Below are positions 25,515-34,874 of a stretch of 60,786 nucleotides of DNA, in pieces. The notes beneath the pieces are model-generated. The model was not told the DNA's origin, searched no databases, and was given only the letters and a program-made list of their open reading frames with translations. Each line of letters starts with the position of its first letter. Position 1 is the stretch's first letter. The DNA comes from CAG-582 sp964636965 (GTDB lineage Bacteria; Bacillota_I; Bacilli_A; RF39; UBA660), in assembly GCA_964636965.1 (NCBI GenBank), contig CAZWST010000004.1, positions 1 to 60,786 on the forward strand, written 5' to 3'. The position numbers and the translations under genes are program-made.

Positions 25515-28058
25515 TTATTCTGATCTTAGTGCTTCTACTGGATCTTTTTTGCTTGCCATTCTTGATGGTATTAATCCAGCTAGTAAAGTTAAGATTATGC
25601 TTATAATTATTAATATTATAGCTCCAACATATGGTAATGAAGCTATACCGCTTATATTAAGTGCACTTTTTATTATAGCATTTACTGGTATATTAATTAA
25701 ACATGTTACTAGTATACCCATAATACCTGCGCATGCTCCTTCGATTAAAGTTTCTGCATTGAACACTCTTGAGATATCTTTCTTACTTGCTCCGATAGCT
25801 CTTAAGATACCAATCTCTTTTGTTCTTTCAATTACTGATATGTAAGTAATAATTGCAATCATGATACTTGATACAATTAAGCTTATTGCAACGAAGGCGA
25901 TTAAGACAGTTGAGACAACATTGACAATGCTAGATACAGAGGACATCATTAGTCCAAATACATCTGTATATTGTAATTCATCGTCTTCATTTTTTCCTTT
26001 ATTATATTCATGAATTATATCTGTTATTTTTTCCTTAGCATCAAAGTCACGAGGATATATATTAATAGAATCAGGATTATCTAAATCAGCAATTCCCAAT
26101 TTTGTTAAATTTTGTTCATAAGTAGAAGATGCAAAACTAGACATTGTTTCCATATAAGATGCAAGTTCTTCTTTACTCATTTTTTGAATTGCAGCTAGTT
26201 GTTCTTTTGATAAGTCACTCATATCAAATGAGGATGCATCACTGAATTTTTTGCCAGTGAATATATTTTTCTCTTTATTATTTAATTGGTCTTTTGCTAT
26301 TTCAGTTTTATTAATTTCCTTAATCATTTTTTCCCATAAGGCGTGAGTATAACCAACAAGACCATAACCAGAGTCTGATACAGATTCTTCATTAGGTTTT
26401 ATAATTCCAACTACTTTAAGTTCATCAGCACTTTTTAAAACTTTTTTCATGTAGTCTTCATCATTACTTTTATCAATCCATACTCCATTACTCTTTTTAT
26501 AAAAATCTGTATTTAAAACTAATTTATATTTTAATCCTAATAAGTCGTCTTTTGTAAAAGTTTTATTTTCAAATTCAACTTTTGATCCACTGACCATATT
26601 ATTAAATTGTTTTTTTAATTCATCTTGATCAAGAAGACCTAAGCTATAAAGAGTATAATCTGATAATTCATTATTACCATTTAAAATTATTACTAATTCA
26701 TTGTATTCTTTTGGCCAAGAACCTGCAACTAAATCGAACTGTCCTTCATTAAACTCTTGATTATCAAGAAGTTCAGTAAATACATCATAGTTAGACATGT
26801 ATCCTGAATATACACTTGAAACACCATCTGTTCCCATACCTATTGCGTCAAGTACGGTTGTTGGATTTACTCTTTGTACTTTCTTTTCATCATCTTTATA
26901 TAGATTTAATTGAATATCATAACCATAAACAATATCAGTTACATAATCGTTTATTTCTTTTTTGTCATTTTCAATATATTTTTTGAATGATGCTAAATCG
27001 TTTACTTTAACATCCTCAGTAATACTTGAGAACATATCTCCCATAATATTCTTAGAGTGAATTAAATCATCATTGTATTTAACTTCACTGTCGGCATCCA
27101 TAAAAGAAACAAGCATACTAGATATATCTACAGATTCTTTTGAGATAGTTAATGGATATGAACCTAATGTTTCTTTCTCTGTTTTATTAATATAATTTTG
27201 AATACCATTAGATAATGATAAAATAAGCGCAATACCAATTATACCAATAGATCCTGCAAAAGCAGTTAAAATAGTTCTTCCTTTTTTTGTCATTAAGTTA
27301 TTAAGTGAAAGTGATAAAGCAGTTAAGAAACTCATCTTGCTTTTCTTTGATTTTTTGTTATCTTTCTTTTCTTCTTTTCCATCAAAAGGATTTGAATCAT
27401 CAACTATTTTTCCATCTAATAATTTAACTATTCTTGTAGAGTATTTTTCTGCAAGTTCTGGATTATGAGTTACCATTATAACTAATTTATCTTTAGCTAT
27501 TTCTTTAAGTAAATTCATTACTTGGATACTAGTCTCTGAATCTAATGCTCCAGTTGGTTCATCTGCAAGTAATATATCTGGATCATTTACAAGTGCACGT
27601 GCAATTGCGATTCTTTGCATTTGTCCACCGCTCATTTGGTTTGGACGTTTATTCATTTGACGCTCTAATCCAACTTTTTTTAATACAGCAATACTTCTTT
27701 TTCTTCTTTCGGATTTACCTACACCAGATAAGGTAAGAGAAAGTTCAACAATTTGTAGTGATGTTTGATGTGGTATTAGATTATAACTTTGAAATACAAA
27801 ACCAACACGATGATTACGATATATATCCCAATCACGATTTTTATATTTCTTTGTTGAAATACCATTAATTATTAAGTCTCCTTTAGTATAATTATCAAGT
27901 CCACCAATTATATTTAACATAGTTGTTTTACCAGAACCTGACTGTCCTAAAATAGAAACAAATTCATTTTCTCTAAATTTTATAGAAACATTATCTAAAG
28001 CTTTTTGTGTTAAACCAGCTGTATTATAAACTTTAGATACACTTTTTAATTCTAACAT
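25515..28058 (-). CDS. ABC ATPase-permease fusion (MacB class)
   Basis: 847 residues. Residues 1-225 are a complete ABC ATPase (Walker A GQSGSGKT, FQSYNLIPHQ, signature MSGGQMQR, Walker B ILLADEPTGALD, H-loop VTHNPE). After a Lys-rich linker comes an FtsX-type permease: one helix (about 265-285), a 430-residue external domain and three C-terminal helices, with ISVIERTKEIGILRAIGASK and a final GLIPSRMASKKDPVEALR. MacB-class fusions like this are common in Gram-positive bacteria and often export peptides or resist antimicrobials. TAAGGAGG precedes the start. Together with the next gene upstream it is separate from module 1. Confidence 0.9.
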   Translation of the reverse strand: MLELKSVSKVYNTAGLTQKALDNVSIKFRENEFVSILGQSGSGKTTMLNIIGGLDNYTKGDLIINGISTKKYKNRDWDIYRNHRVGFVFQSYNLIPHQTSLQIVELSLTLSGVGKSERRKRSIAVLKKVGLERQMNKRPNQMSGGQMQRIAIARALVNDPDILLADEPTGALDSETSIQVMNLLKEIAKDKLVIMVTHNPELAEKYSTRIVKLLDGKIVDDSNPFDGKEEKKDNKKSKKSKMSFLTALSLSLNNLMTKKGRTILTAFAGSIGIIGIALILSLSNGIQNYINKTEKETLGSYPLTISKESVDISSMLVSFMDADSEVKYNDDLIHSKNIMGDMFSSITEDVKVNDLASFKKYIENDKKEINDYVTDIVYGYDIQLNLYKDDEKKVQRVNPTTVLDAIGMGTDGVSSVYSGYMSNYDVFTELLDNQEFNEGQFDLVAGSWPKEYNELVIILNGNNELSDYTLYSLGLLDQDELKKQFNNMVSGSKVEFENKTFTKDDLLGLKYKLVLNTDFYKKSNGVWIDKSNDEDYMKKVLKSADELKVVGIIKPNEESVSDSGYGLVGYTHALWEKMIKEINKTEIAKDQLNNKEKNIFTGKKFSDASSFDMSDLSKEQLAAIQKMSKEELASYMETMSSFASSTYEQNLTKLGIADLDNPDSINIYPRDFDAKEKITDIIHEYNKGKNEDDELQYTDVFGLMMSSVSSIVNVVSTVLIAFVAISLIVSSIMIAIITYISVIERTKEIGILRAIGASKKDISRVFNAETLIEGACAGIMGILVTCLINIPVNAIIKSALNISGIASLPYVGAIILIIISIILTLLAGLIPSRMASKKDPVEALRSE

Positions 28059-28074
28059 ATTTATCCTCCTTATA

Positions 28075-28746
28075 TTATATAAGTTCAGTTACCAAACTTA
28101 TAATTAATAGAACTGCTAATATTATAGCCGAACTCTTTGATACATACAATCTTTTTATAGTCGTATCGACACTTTTTTCACTTTCTTTTCCACTTTCTAT
28201 TAGTTTAAAGCCAAAAGAAGTGTAACTTTCTAAATCACTTTCAGATATAAGATAACAACCTATATCTGTATTATAATCAATATATGAAACATCACTAGGA
28301 GCATTAAGTATTAAAATCCCCATTAATATATCTCCAATAGCACCACCAAAGTTCATAATAGATAGTAGTACTAAATCAGGTAAATTAAATATATACCCGA
28401 TTGGGAAAGTAATAAAAGATAAGATAATTAGGGGAAGAAAAATTGAAATTAGAGACTCTCTTTTATTAATTTTTTCTTGGCAAGCTGCATATAATACACC
28501 TTTTTCTAAGGCAGCACCAAATTTAATATTTTTCTTATCTTTTGCAAATATTAGAAAACCTATCCCATGACATATCTCATGAATAATGAAATATAAGATA
28601 ATCTCAATTAACATTATTCCTGTTGAACTCCCAGAGTAAAAATCAAATTTTAGAATTGATAAAACTATAATAGGAATTATTAACATCACTAATGAAAGTA
28701 TATTTGCAAGTAAGATATTTAATTCATATTTATAATATTTTTTCAT
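28075..28746 (-). CDS. DUF3267-like membrane metalloprotease
   Basis: 223 residues with about five hydrophobic segments. HEICHGIGFLIFAKD carries an HExxH zinc motif in a membrane helix, and NFGGAIGDILMGILIL supplies the later site with an aspartate, as in site-2-protease-like DUF3267 proteins. KYYKYELNILLANILSLVM is the first helix. It lies 16 bp upstream of the ABC fusion on the same strand, so it may process a membrane or exported substrate of that transporter. Function inferred from motif only. Confidence 0.75.
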   Translation of the reverse strand: MKKYYKYELNILLANILSLVMLIIPIIVLSILKFDFYSGSSTGIMLIEIILYFIIHEICHGIGFLIFAKDKKNIKFGAALEKGVLYAACQEKINKRESLISIFLPLIILSFITFPIGYIFNLPDLVLLSIMNFGGAIGDILMGILILNAPSDVSYIDYNTDIGCYLISESDLESYTSFGFKLIESGKESEKSVDTTIKRLYVSKSSAIILAVLLIISLVTELI

Positions 28747-28813
28747 AATATCACCTAAAAATTATTATAACATAATTATTAAAATGCGTTATAATAACTA
28801 ACTGTGATGTGAC

Positions 28814-29569
28814 ATGAATTTATATTATATAAATGAATTATTAATTAAAAAGATAAAGAACCGTGTTTTTGATGAAGAAGATATTAGAAATTTTATTGAG
28901 TGTTTTTTAACTCATCTTAAAGTATCTTCATTTCTTATTGATATTATATTTGTAAATAAAAAAGATAATAATTTAGCCAGATATGATTTTGAAACAAAAA
29001 TTTTAAATATTAACTATGATGAGCTTATTAAAGATGCTTATTCTGGTTATGCTGATTCAAATGATGATGATTTAATTTTATTTACAAATATAATGATAAT
29101 TTTTACTCTAGTGCATGAAATAACTCATATATATCAAATGGCTCATCTAAATGATATTGGAACACTTCCAAGAATTATAAAAAATGAATTTGGTTTATTT
29201 AGAATATTAAGTATAAAAGATTATAATAAATATTGGAGTTTTTTCACATGTGAAAGAGAAGCTTTATTTAATTCTTATGAATATGTTTTATTCTTACTTA
29301 AATATGTTGTCAATCATGAAAGAATGTATGATTATTTCTTTTCTAACTTGGTTGATAACCTACTTTCTTCTTATAAAATAAAAAAGAAAGATATAATTTC
29401 TCCACTACAAGTTATTAATCAAAAATTTATGAAAAGAGTTTTACCACAAACAACTAATTTTGATATTTATGAAACCCTTAAATATGGATTCCCAATTAGC
29501 AAATGTGAGTATGATGAATATATAAAAAATATAAAGACAATTGTTACAAAAAAATTACTTGCAAGATAA
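28814..29569 (+). CDS. putative cytoplasmic metallopeptidase (HEITH)
   Basis: 251 residues without signal or membrane segments. LVHEITHIYQMAHLND carries HExxH, and 40 residues later CEREALFNSYEYVLF gives a glutamate suited as third zinc ligand. A central IMIIFT helix precedes the site. I do not recognise a named family. It is divergent from the DUF3267 gene, and a small gene follows 46 bp downstream. The ribosome-binding site is weak (GTGATGTGAC). Confidence 0.65.
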   Translation: MNLYYINELLIKKIKNRVFDEEDIRNFIECFLTHLKVSSFLIDIIFVNKKDNNLARYDFETKILNINYDELIKDAYSGYADSNDDDLILFTNIMIIFTLVHEITHIYQMAHLNDIGTLPRIIKNEFGLFRILSIKDYNKYWSFFTCEREALFNSYEYVLFLLKYVVNHERMYDYFFSNLVDNLLSSYKIKKKDIISPLQVINQKFMKRVLPQTTNFDIYETLKYGFPISKCEYDEYIKNIKTIVTKKLLAR

Positions 29570-29615
29570 ATTAATATATGTTATTATAGATGACAATTTA
29601 AAGGGGGAATATTTT

Positions 29616-29864
29616 ATGGGAAATACTTGTAACGTTAATGAAACGGAACTTGTTGATATTGAAAGTTATTGTAATGAATTAAGTTCTATAACAGGTTTAA
29701 GTGTTCCACTAATAAGAGTTGTTGTTATAACTAACTTTGCTAGTGTTTATTCAGATAAAGTATCTTTCCCAGATGCTACTAATAATATAGTAAACGAGAT
29801 TAGTGCAATGATTCAAGTTAATGCAACAAAAAAGAAACAAAAAAAACAAGCTTTAATGAACTAA
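29616..29864 (+). CDS. small unknown protein with basic C-terminus
   Basis: 82 residues from ATG 29616, fixed by AAAGGGGGAAT. An acidic helical body (VDIESYCNELSSITGLSVPL, then RVVVITNFASVYSD) ends in TKKKQKKQALMN. No family is recognised. The stop is followed by a short A/T hairpin (AAACAAGCTT..AAGCTTGTTT) that can end both this gene and the converging radical SAM gene. Confidence 0.65.
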   Translation: MGNTCNVNETELVDIESYCNELSSITGLSVPLIRVVVITNFASVYSDKVSFPDATNNIVNEISAMIQVNATKKKQKKQALMN

Positions 29865-29872
29865 GCTTGTTT

Positions 29873-30673
29873 TTATTTGAAATTACATTTCTTACATAAT
29901 TCTTCAATTCTTATATTATTTTTAAAACCTTCTTCTATACTTCTATACCTTTTTGAAGATCTTATTTCATCTAAATTATTTTCATAAATATTACCTAATT
30001 TAATAACTCCCTCGGAATCTAAACAACAAGGAACAACAGAGCCATCAGAAAGTATTCCAATATGATCTTTTAATGCATAACATGAGCCAGAATTATTTAA
30101 TTCACAAGAATCATTTGGCCAAATAAATTCATCATGTGTACTAATAAATATATTTTTACTTATTGTAGAATTATTCTTTATATTTTTATAATCAAGATTT
30201 GAATTATACTTTTTGTTTAATATATCAATTATATCTTTATTATAAATAGATGTTACCCAAAGACGATAAGAGATAAATGAATACTCTTTTAATTTATCAG
30301 TTACTTCAAATATATCATTTAAATAATCTTCAAGGCTTTTGTTGTAACGTTCATTATAGCTATGTAAGGATATATTAAGTTGTCTAATATTTTTATTATC
30401 TTTTATATTTTTTATTAAATAACCATTAGTAGTTATATTTACTTTATAATTCTTAGAAGCTAGGTCAATTAATTCATTTATTTTAGGATGTATGAGTGGT
30501 TCACCTAATATATGAAAATAAAGATAGTCAGTATAATTATTTAACTTTTCTAAAATTATTTTAAAATTATCTATAGTAATAAATTCTTTAGGCCTTTTTG
30601 ATTTAGCACAAAAAGGACAAGTTAAATTACAACTATTAGTTATTTCTACATATATTTTTTTATACTTCTTCAT
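29873..30673 (-). CDS. radical SAM enzyme with SPASM-like C-terminus
   Basis: 266 residues. CNLTCPFC (Cys15, 19, 22) is the CxxxCxxC that binds the radical SAM [4Fe-4S] cluster, followed by LYFHILGEPLIHPKI and ITTNGYLIK. The last third has SCYALKDHIGILSDGSVVPCC, IKLGNI and LCKKCNFK, a SPASM-type auxiliary cluster layout. Such enzymes modify peptides or other substrates, for example RiPP maturation. It overlaps the upstream unknown gene by 14 bp. The substrate is not visible; the neighbour is a candidate partner. Confidence 0.88.
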   Translation of the reverse strand: MKKYKKIYVEITNSCNLTCPFCAKSKRPKEFITIDNFKIILEKLNNYTDYLYFHILGEPLIHPKINELIDLASKNYKVNITTNGYLIKNIKDNKNIRQLNISLHSYNERYNKSLEDYLNDIFEVTDKLKEYSFISYRLWVTSIYNKDIIDILNKKYNSNLDYKNIKNNSTISKNIFISTHDEFIWPNDSCELNNSGSCYALKDHIGILSDGSVVPCCLDSEGVIKLGNIYENNLDEIRSSKRYRSIEEGFKNNIRIEELCKKCNFK

Positions 30674-31217
30674 TTTCTTCACGTTTTATTCTAATTGAAT
30701 CTACAAGTTTTCTTACTTTTTCTTCTCTTTGTTCACAAGATAAAGTAATATTTTTGTTTCCAAAGTAAGTATATCCACTATATATACTTTTTTCCATACT
30801 ATTTATCTCACTCAAATAATCATTAATATTAGTTATAATTGATGAAAGATATATTGTTAAAAGATAAGCAGCTTCTAAGTCAGGAAAATCACCAGTTTTA
30901 AAACCATTATTTAAATATCTTTTTAATTCTTCTGATGAAGATACATAAAGTTCGTAATAGCTATCAACTGAAGCATATGCCTCTTTTATAATACTCTCAT
31001 TTATATTTTTAAATAATGAGATTGATTTATAAAGCATGATAATAAACTTATATTGTAGTCTCACCTTTTTGCTATATTTTGTGTAATCCCATAATCCACC
31101 AATTATATCAACTACATCATCTTCTAAAGATAGATCTCCTTCTTCATACTTTTTTATTGTACTAAGTACTAATTCTGCATCTTTTTTTACATCATCATCT
31201 AAAATTGTATCTTCCAT
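30660..31217 (-). CDS. unknown helical protein between radical SAM and aminotransferase genes
   Basis: 185 residues, acidic, helical throughout, without cysteines apart from one near the end (LSCEQREEKV). Segments such as VRLQYKFIIMLYKSISLF are amphipathic. No domain recognised. A GGGGGATATTT box gives a firm start. Nineteen bp after the aminotransferase fusion and overlapping the radical SAM gene, it is clearly part of one operon and may be a partner or substrate of either enzyme. Confidence 0.7.
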   Translation of the reverse strand: MEDTILDDDVKKDAELVLSTIKKYEEGDLSLEDDVVDIIGGLWDYTKYSKKVRLQYKFIIMLYKSISLFKNINESIIKEAYASVDSYYELYVSSSEELKRYLNNGFKTGDFPDLEAAYLLTIYLSSIITNINDYLSEINSMEKSIYSGYTYFGNKNITLSCEQREEKVRKLVDSIRIKREENEEV

Positions 31218-31236
31218 AAATATCCCCCTTGTTTAA

Positions 31237-33297
31237 TTAAAATGGATTGTCATTTAATGCATCTAAGTCAAAGTAGAAACATACTTCTTCATATTTTTCA
31301 TCACCAATTGAAGCAAGTTTTTCTTCGACGATAGATCCACCCATATCTTTGTAGAATTTCTTAGCATTTTCATTATCTTTAAAGCACCAGATAATCATAT
31401 TATCACAGTTCTTTTCATGTAATCTTTTTGCTGTTTCTTTAAATAATGAAGACCCTATTCCTTTATTTAAAGAGTCTGTCTTAATATATAAGCTAACTAA
31501 TTCTGAATCATATTTTTCATTTTCTTTAATATTAAAACATGAATAACCTAATACTTCTTCATCTTTAACGGCAACTAGCACTAAATCTTTAAATTCTTCA
31601 AAGGAAGCTATGTACCTTTCTGTTTGTTGTTTATAGTCTAAGGCTTTTAGGTATTTAGAAGATACAATATTATCATAAGCATTACGCCATCCATCGATTT
31701 TTATATGAGCCATTTGTTCTTGATCTTCTAATCTATTTAATCTTATTTTATATTCATCACCTGGAGTTAATAATTTAATTGCATCATGCATCATCTTAAA
31801 TGATGATATGAGTAAATCATCTTCTATTGCAAAAGTGATACGACCAACTAAATCTTCTTTTTTAGGCCACGAAATTGATTGACCAACAAGAAATCTTATA
31901 CGACAAGTTTTATAGAAAAATTTAAGTAAGTCTCTTTCTGTGTTAATTATACTTCCTTTATATTTCATTCCTTTTAATTTAGTAAAATCAAGTATTGCAA
32001 AGAATCCAGCTTCTGGAATTAAACGAGCAGGTATACTTACTAAAGGTAAGCCTTCTAATAATTCGTTAATCTCATCACTTGTTAAATTAGTCTTATTAAG
32101 TGTATCTAAAACTTTATCTTTATATCTTGGATCTACTGAAGATACTCCTTCTACTAAAGATAGAAGTAAATTAAATTTGTATTCATACAAACTTCTAAGT
32201 TCACTAAAGTATTCTTTATAGGCAAGTTCTCTTTCTTTTGTTGTATTATATGCACCTGCTAGAGCTTGTCCAACTATATCAGGTGCTGAATCCATTCCTT
32301 GAAAAATACGATTGACTAACTCTCTTATAATTATTTCATCTGCTACAACAAATCCTGCTCTTAAAGAAGCCATACCATAACTCTTTGATAAACCAAATAG
32401 AGAAATTGTATTTCTAAATGTTCCAGGAATTGTTGAGATAGGTTTTGCAATATTTTCTTCATTAAAAGTTATATCACGATAAACTAAATCATCGATTACA
32501 AATGTTCCTCTTTCTTGACATACACGAGCAATACCTTCTAGTCTTTTTGTTTCACTTTCTCCCATTACTTTACCTGTTGGATTTGAAGGGTTAGTATTTA
32601 GATACGCGATTACTCTTGGAACATATCCTTTTCTTCTATTATATACTTTTTGAAGAGCATCATTTATTTCATCAATTTTTGCAGCTAACTTATCTGGATT
32701 AGCTAACCAACCATCTTCCTCTTCTAGAGGTAGTATTTCAACTTCTGCTCCAGCTCTTTCAGCACGAATCGTGAAAAGTCCATAGTTTGGTCCAGGTATT
32801 AATATTACATCTCCTGGCTTTGCAATAATATTAATAATCATATTAAAAGCAATTGAAGTTGATGGTAAAAAGGTAATATTGTGAACACATAAACCTTTTT
32901 CGTCTATATCATCGTATGAATATGGCATATCATTTCTAAATCCTAAAGACTCAACATAATCTAAAAGAATACGCCTTATATTATCGTCTCCTTCGGTATA
33001 GGGATATTTAAACATAAGTGAATTATCTAAAGATTCCTTCATTCTCTTTATTGATAAAGGGAATGGTTTAAAATTAGTTGGATTACCTCCACCAAGGTCA
33101 ATATCTTTTTTTATAGTGATTAATTCATCTCTTACTTCATAACCATAAAAATCTATAGCATCAGCTATCTCTTGAACTGTTGGATTAAAAAAATCTCCAT
33201 CAATTCTTTTACCAATATCAGGTAGCCCAAATCTTCTTTCTCCAAGTTCAGGGTTTTCTCTTAATAATCTATCTATTGCTTCAGATTTCTTTAACAT
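31237..33297 (-). CDS. PLP aminotransferase fused to GNAT acetyltransferase
   Basis: 686 residues. Residues 60-520 are a fold-type I class I/II aminotransferase: YLNTNPSNPTGK, VIDDLVYRD, and the PLP lysine in SKSYGMASLRAG (Lys305). The N-terminal 50 residues resemble those of AspD-type enzymes. Residues 545-680 are a GNAT domain: VLGYSCFNI, VSLYIKTDSLNKGIGSSLFK and NENAKKFYKDMGG. A single chain could transaminate an amino acid or decarboxylate aspartate and then N-acetylate the product. AAAAGGAGTAAT precedes the start. Substrates are unknown. Confidence 0.85.
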   Translation of the reverse strand: MLKKSEAIDRLLRENPELGERRFGLPDIGKRIDGDFFNPTVQEIADAIDFYGYEVRDELITIKKDIDLGGGNPTNFKPFPLSIKRMKESLDNSLMFKYPYTEGDDNIRRILLDYVESLGFRNDMPYSYDDIDEKGLCVHNITFLPSTSIAFNMIINIIAKPGDVILIPGPNYGLFTIRAERAGAEVEILPLEEEDGWLANPDKLAAKIDEINDALQKVYNRRKGYVPRVIAYLNTNPSNPTGKVMGESETKRLEGIARVCQERGTFVIDDLVYRDITFNEENIAKPISTIPGTFRNTISLFGLSKSYGMASLRAGFVVADEIIIRELVNRIFQGMDSAPDIVGQALAGAYNTTKERELAYKEYFSELRSLYEYKFNLLLSLVEGVSSVDPRYKDKVLDTLNKTNLTSDEINELLEGLPLVSIPARLIPEAGFFAILDFTKLKGMKYKGSIINTERDLLKFFYKTCRIRFLVGQSISWPKKEDLVGRITFAIEDDLLISSFKMMHDAIKLLTPGDEYKIRLNRLEDQEQMAHIKIDGWRNAYDNIVSSKYLKALDYKQQTERYIASFEEFKDLVLVAVKDEEVLGYSCFNIKENEKYDSELVSLYIKTDSLNKGIGSSLFKETAKRLHEKNCDNMIIWCFKDNENAKKFYKDMGGSIVEEKLASIGDEKYEEVCFYFDLDALNDNPF

Positions 33298-33366
33298 ATA
33301 ATTACTCCTTTTGTATATATATTATAATAACATATTTTATATTATTATGTATTTTAAATTATTATA

Positions 33367-33395
33367 TTGAACCAAAATAAAATATGTGTTAAAAT
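33367..33395 (+). promoter_or_regulatory. tRNA-Trp promoter
   Basis: TTGAAC, 17 bp, TAAAAT, 21 bp before the tRNA 5' end. Confidence 0.7.
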
Positions 33396-33416
33396 ATTCT
33401 CGTTAGCAAGAAATTT

Positions 33417-33490
33417 AGAGGATTGGTGTAATGGTAACATAGGAGTCTCCAAAACTTTTGCTGGGAGTTCGATTCTCTCATCCTCTGCCA
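33417..33490 (+). tRNA. tRNA-Trp (CCA)
   Basis: AGAGGAT/ATCCTCT acceptor stem with an encoded CCA after G. The D-arm is GGTGTAATGGTAACAT, the anticodon loop CTCCAAA gives CCA, and the T-arm is GGGAGTTCGATTCTCTC. The tRNA is complete. Its 3' 45 bp serve as the left attachment site of the island that follows, and integration has restored the gene. Confidence 0.97.
33446..33490 (+). repeat. attL: 45-bp direct repeat inside tRNA-Trp
   Basis: Runs from the anticodon loop (TCTCCAAAAC) through the CCA end. It is identical to 41933-41977; the flanks differ at once on both sides. Confidence 0.93.
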
Positions 33491-33531
33491 GAACAAGCGT
33501 TCGCTTTTTGAAGCGATTTATATATATTTAT

Positions 33532-33557
33532 GCAATAGATCATCTATTGCTTTTTTT
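33532..33557 (+). terminator. terminator after tRNA-Trp
   Basis: GCAATAGAT/ATCTATTGC stem followed by seven T. It lies inside the island, so the element brought it or kept it. Confidence 0.75.
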
Positions 33558-33635
33558 ATAATTTACTTATATATTTTGTATGATATAATAATTTCATTAG
33601 TTAATTTTATTTTAACATATTGTTTAGGGTGAATC

Positions 33636-34244
33636 ATGAAAAACTATCTATTATTAAGTAAAAAAATTAAAGAACTGAATTCAAAATGTAACTCTTTATT
33701 AGATTATATTGTAAGTTCTATTAAAAATACATTTTTTTGTACATTTTTAAATATATATGCAGTTGAAGAAATAATGAAATCTGATTCAGATTTATTATAT
33801 GAATATTTTCATTTTAAGGGAAATTTGTCAATTACGGGTTCTAATCCTGCTTTAGATTATATAATTGGTAGATTAATTATTACTAACTTTATTAATAATG
33901 CAAAGTATATTGATTTTATAGAACCATTATTAAAAGAAATCCATATTCCATTGAAAGATGTTAAAGAATATTCTGAAAAGGAAGTATATAAGATTCTAAA
34001 ACTTTTAGATAATATATTGTTTTGCCAAAAAACTCGTAGACATTGTAGTTGTCTATTTGAAAATATTGATATACATTTAGAAAAAATGCTTAGTATCTTG
34101 AAAGAAAGAAGAAAAAATAAATTTAATGATAAAAATTTCAAAGAAAGTTATATTACTAAACTTATACAAGAGTATTATAAAGAGTATGAAATCTTAATGA
34201 ATAATTATAATAAAAGAAAAGAATATCTTAAATACTTTAAATAA
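33636..34244 (+). CDS. orphan 202-aa protein of the island
   Basis: Not recognised. The protein is basic and mostly helical, with cysteines in SKCNSLL, TFFCTFL, LFCQKTRRHCSCLF and none elsewhere. The HCSC cluster and a Lys/Arg-rich C-terminus (KERRKNKFNDK) could fit a nucleic-acid or metal-binding role, but no motif is decisive. TTAGGGTGAATC precedes the ATG. It is the first gene after attL, reads away from the tRNA and faces module 2, from which it is shielded by three stem-loops. Confidence 0.65.
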   Translation: MKNYLLLSKKIKELNSKCNSLLDYIVSSIKNTFFCTFLNIYAVEEIMKSDSDLLYEYFHFKGNLSITGSNPALDYIIGRLIITNFINNAKYIDFIEPLLKEIHIPLKDVKEYSEKEVYKILKLLDNILFCQKTRRHCSCLFENIDIHLEKMLSILKERRKNKFNDKNFKESYITKLIQEYYKEYEILMNNYNKRKEYLKYFK

Positions 34245-34249
34245 TTACA

Positions 34250-34277
34250 ACAACTGCTAGTATAGAGTTGTTTTTTT
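34250..34277 (+). terminator. terminator of the 202-aa gene
   Basis: CAACT/AGTTG stem with a 10-base loop and seven T. Confidence 0.6.
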
Positions 34278-34306
34278 ATTTATTTAAAGTCTTGTATTTA
34301 TAAAAT

Positions 34307-34348
34307 AAAAGCGACAAATACAACTATAATAGTTATAATGTCGCTTTT
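34307..34348. repeat. large hairpin with inner palindrome
   Basis: AAAAGCGACA pairs with TGTCGCTTTT; the loop holds a second palindrome AACTATAATAGTT. It could act as a bidirectional terminator between the converging units. Confidence 0.6.
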
Positions 34349-34426
34349 TATATAAATTATTAAAACTTTTGGTTTTATAATTCTTGTATAACATTACATT
34401 TTTAGAATATAATATTATTGAGTGAG

Positions 34427-34456
34427 CTATTAACAAAATATGTTAATAGTTTTTTT
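34427..34456 (+). terminator. rightward terminator facing module 2
   Basis: CTATTAAC/GTTAATAG stem with seven T on the plus strand, directly at the 3' end of the exported-protein gene. It blocks rightward read-through into the antisense of module 2. Confidence 0.75.
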
Positions 34457-34874
34457 AGTCACTACCTGAAGTTGATTTACTAGTAAGTATGTACTTAGCA
34501 TTTGCAGTAGAACCTGATTTATCATTTACTGAAGTAATAAGATAATCTTTTTTAGCAGTTTGCTTTGAGTAATAAACATAGCTATTATTATTTCCACTTA
34601 TATCAGTAGATCTAACTCCAACATTTTCGAATCCTAGTCCAAGATAAGCCTTTTTAGATAAGGTAACTCTTAGAGTAGAACTTTCACTATTTTGAGCAGT
34701 ATATTTTACGTATGGATAACTAGCTTCAAGCTTTGCATAACTTGATCTATTCCATTGCCCATAAGTTAGTGAAAAATTACCAGAAGCAGTAGCTGCTGCA
34801 AATACTGTTGTAGCTGTAATTGATAATACAACTGCAAGTGTAGTAATCGCTTTTTTTCCAATATTTTTTCTCAT
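34455..34874 (-). CDS. small exported protein of module 2
   Basis: 139 residues with a clear signal peptide (to about residue 27, TTVFAAATA). The mature part is Ser/Thr/Tyr/Asn-rich and predicted beta: FSLTYGQWNRSSYAKLEASY, STLRVTLSKKAYLGLGF, ATA-type end KYILTSKSTSGSD. There are no cysteines. It is the last gene of the module, overlapping permease 2 by 4 bp, with GGAAGGAGG upstream. It matches the exported protein of module 1 in place, size and signal, but not obviously in sequence. A bacteriocin or surface-protein role is possible and unproven. Confidence 0.72.
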   Translation of the reverse strand: MRKNIGKKAITTLAVVLSITATTVFAAATASGNFSLTYGQWNRSSYAKLEASYPYVKYTAQNSESSTLRVTLSKKAYLGLGFENVGVRSTDISGNNNSYVYYSKQTAKKDYLITSVNDKSGSTANAKYILTSKSTSGSD

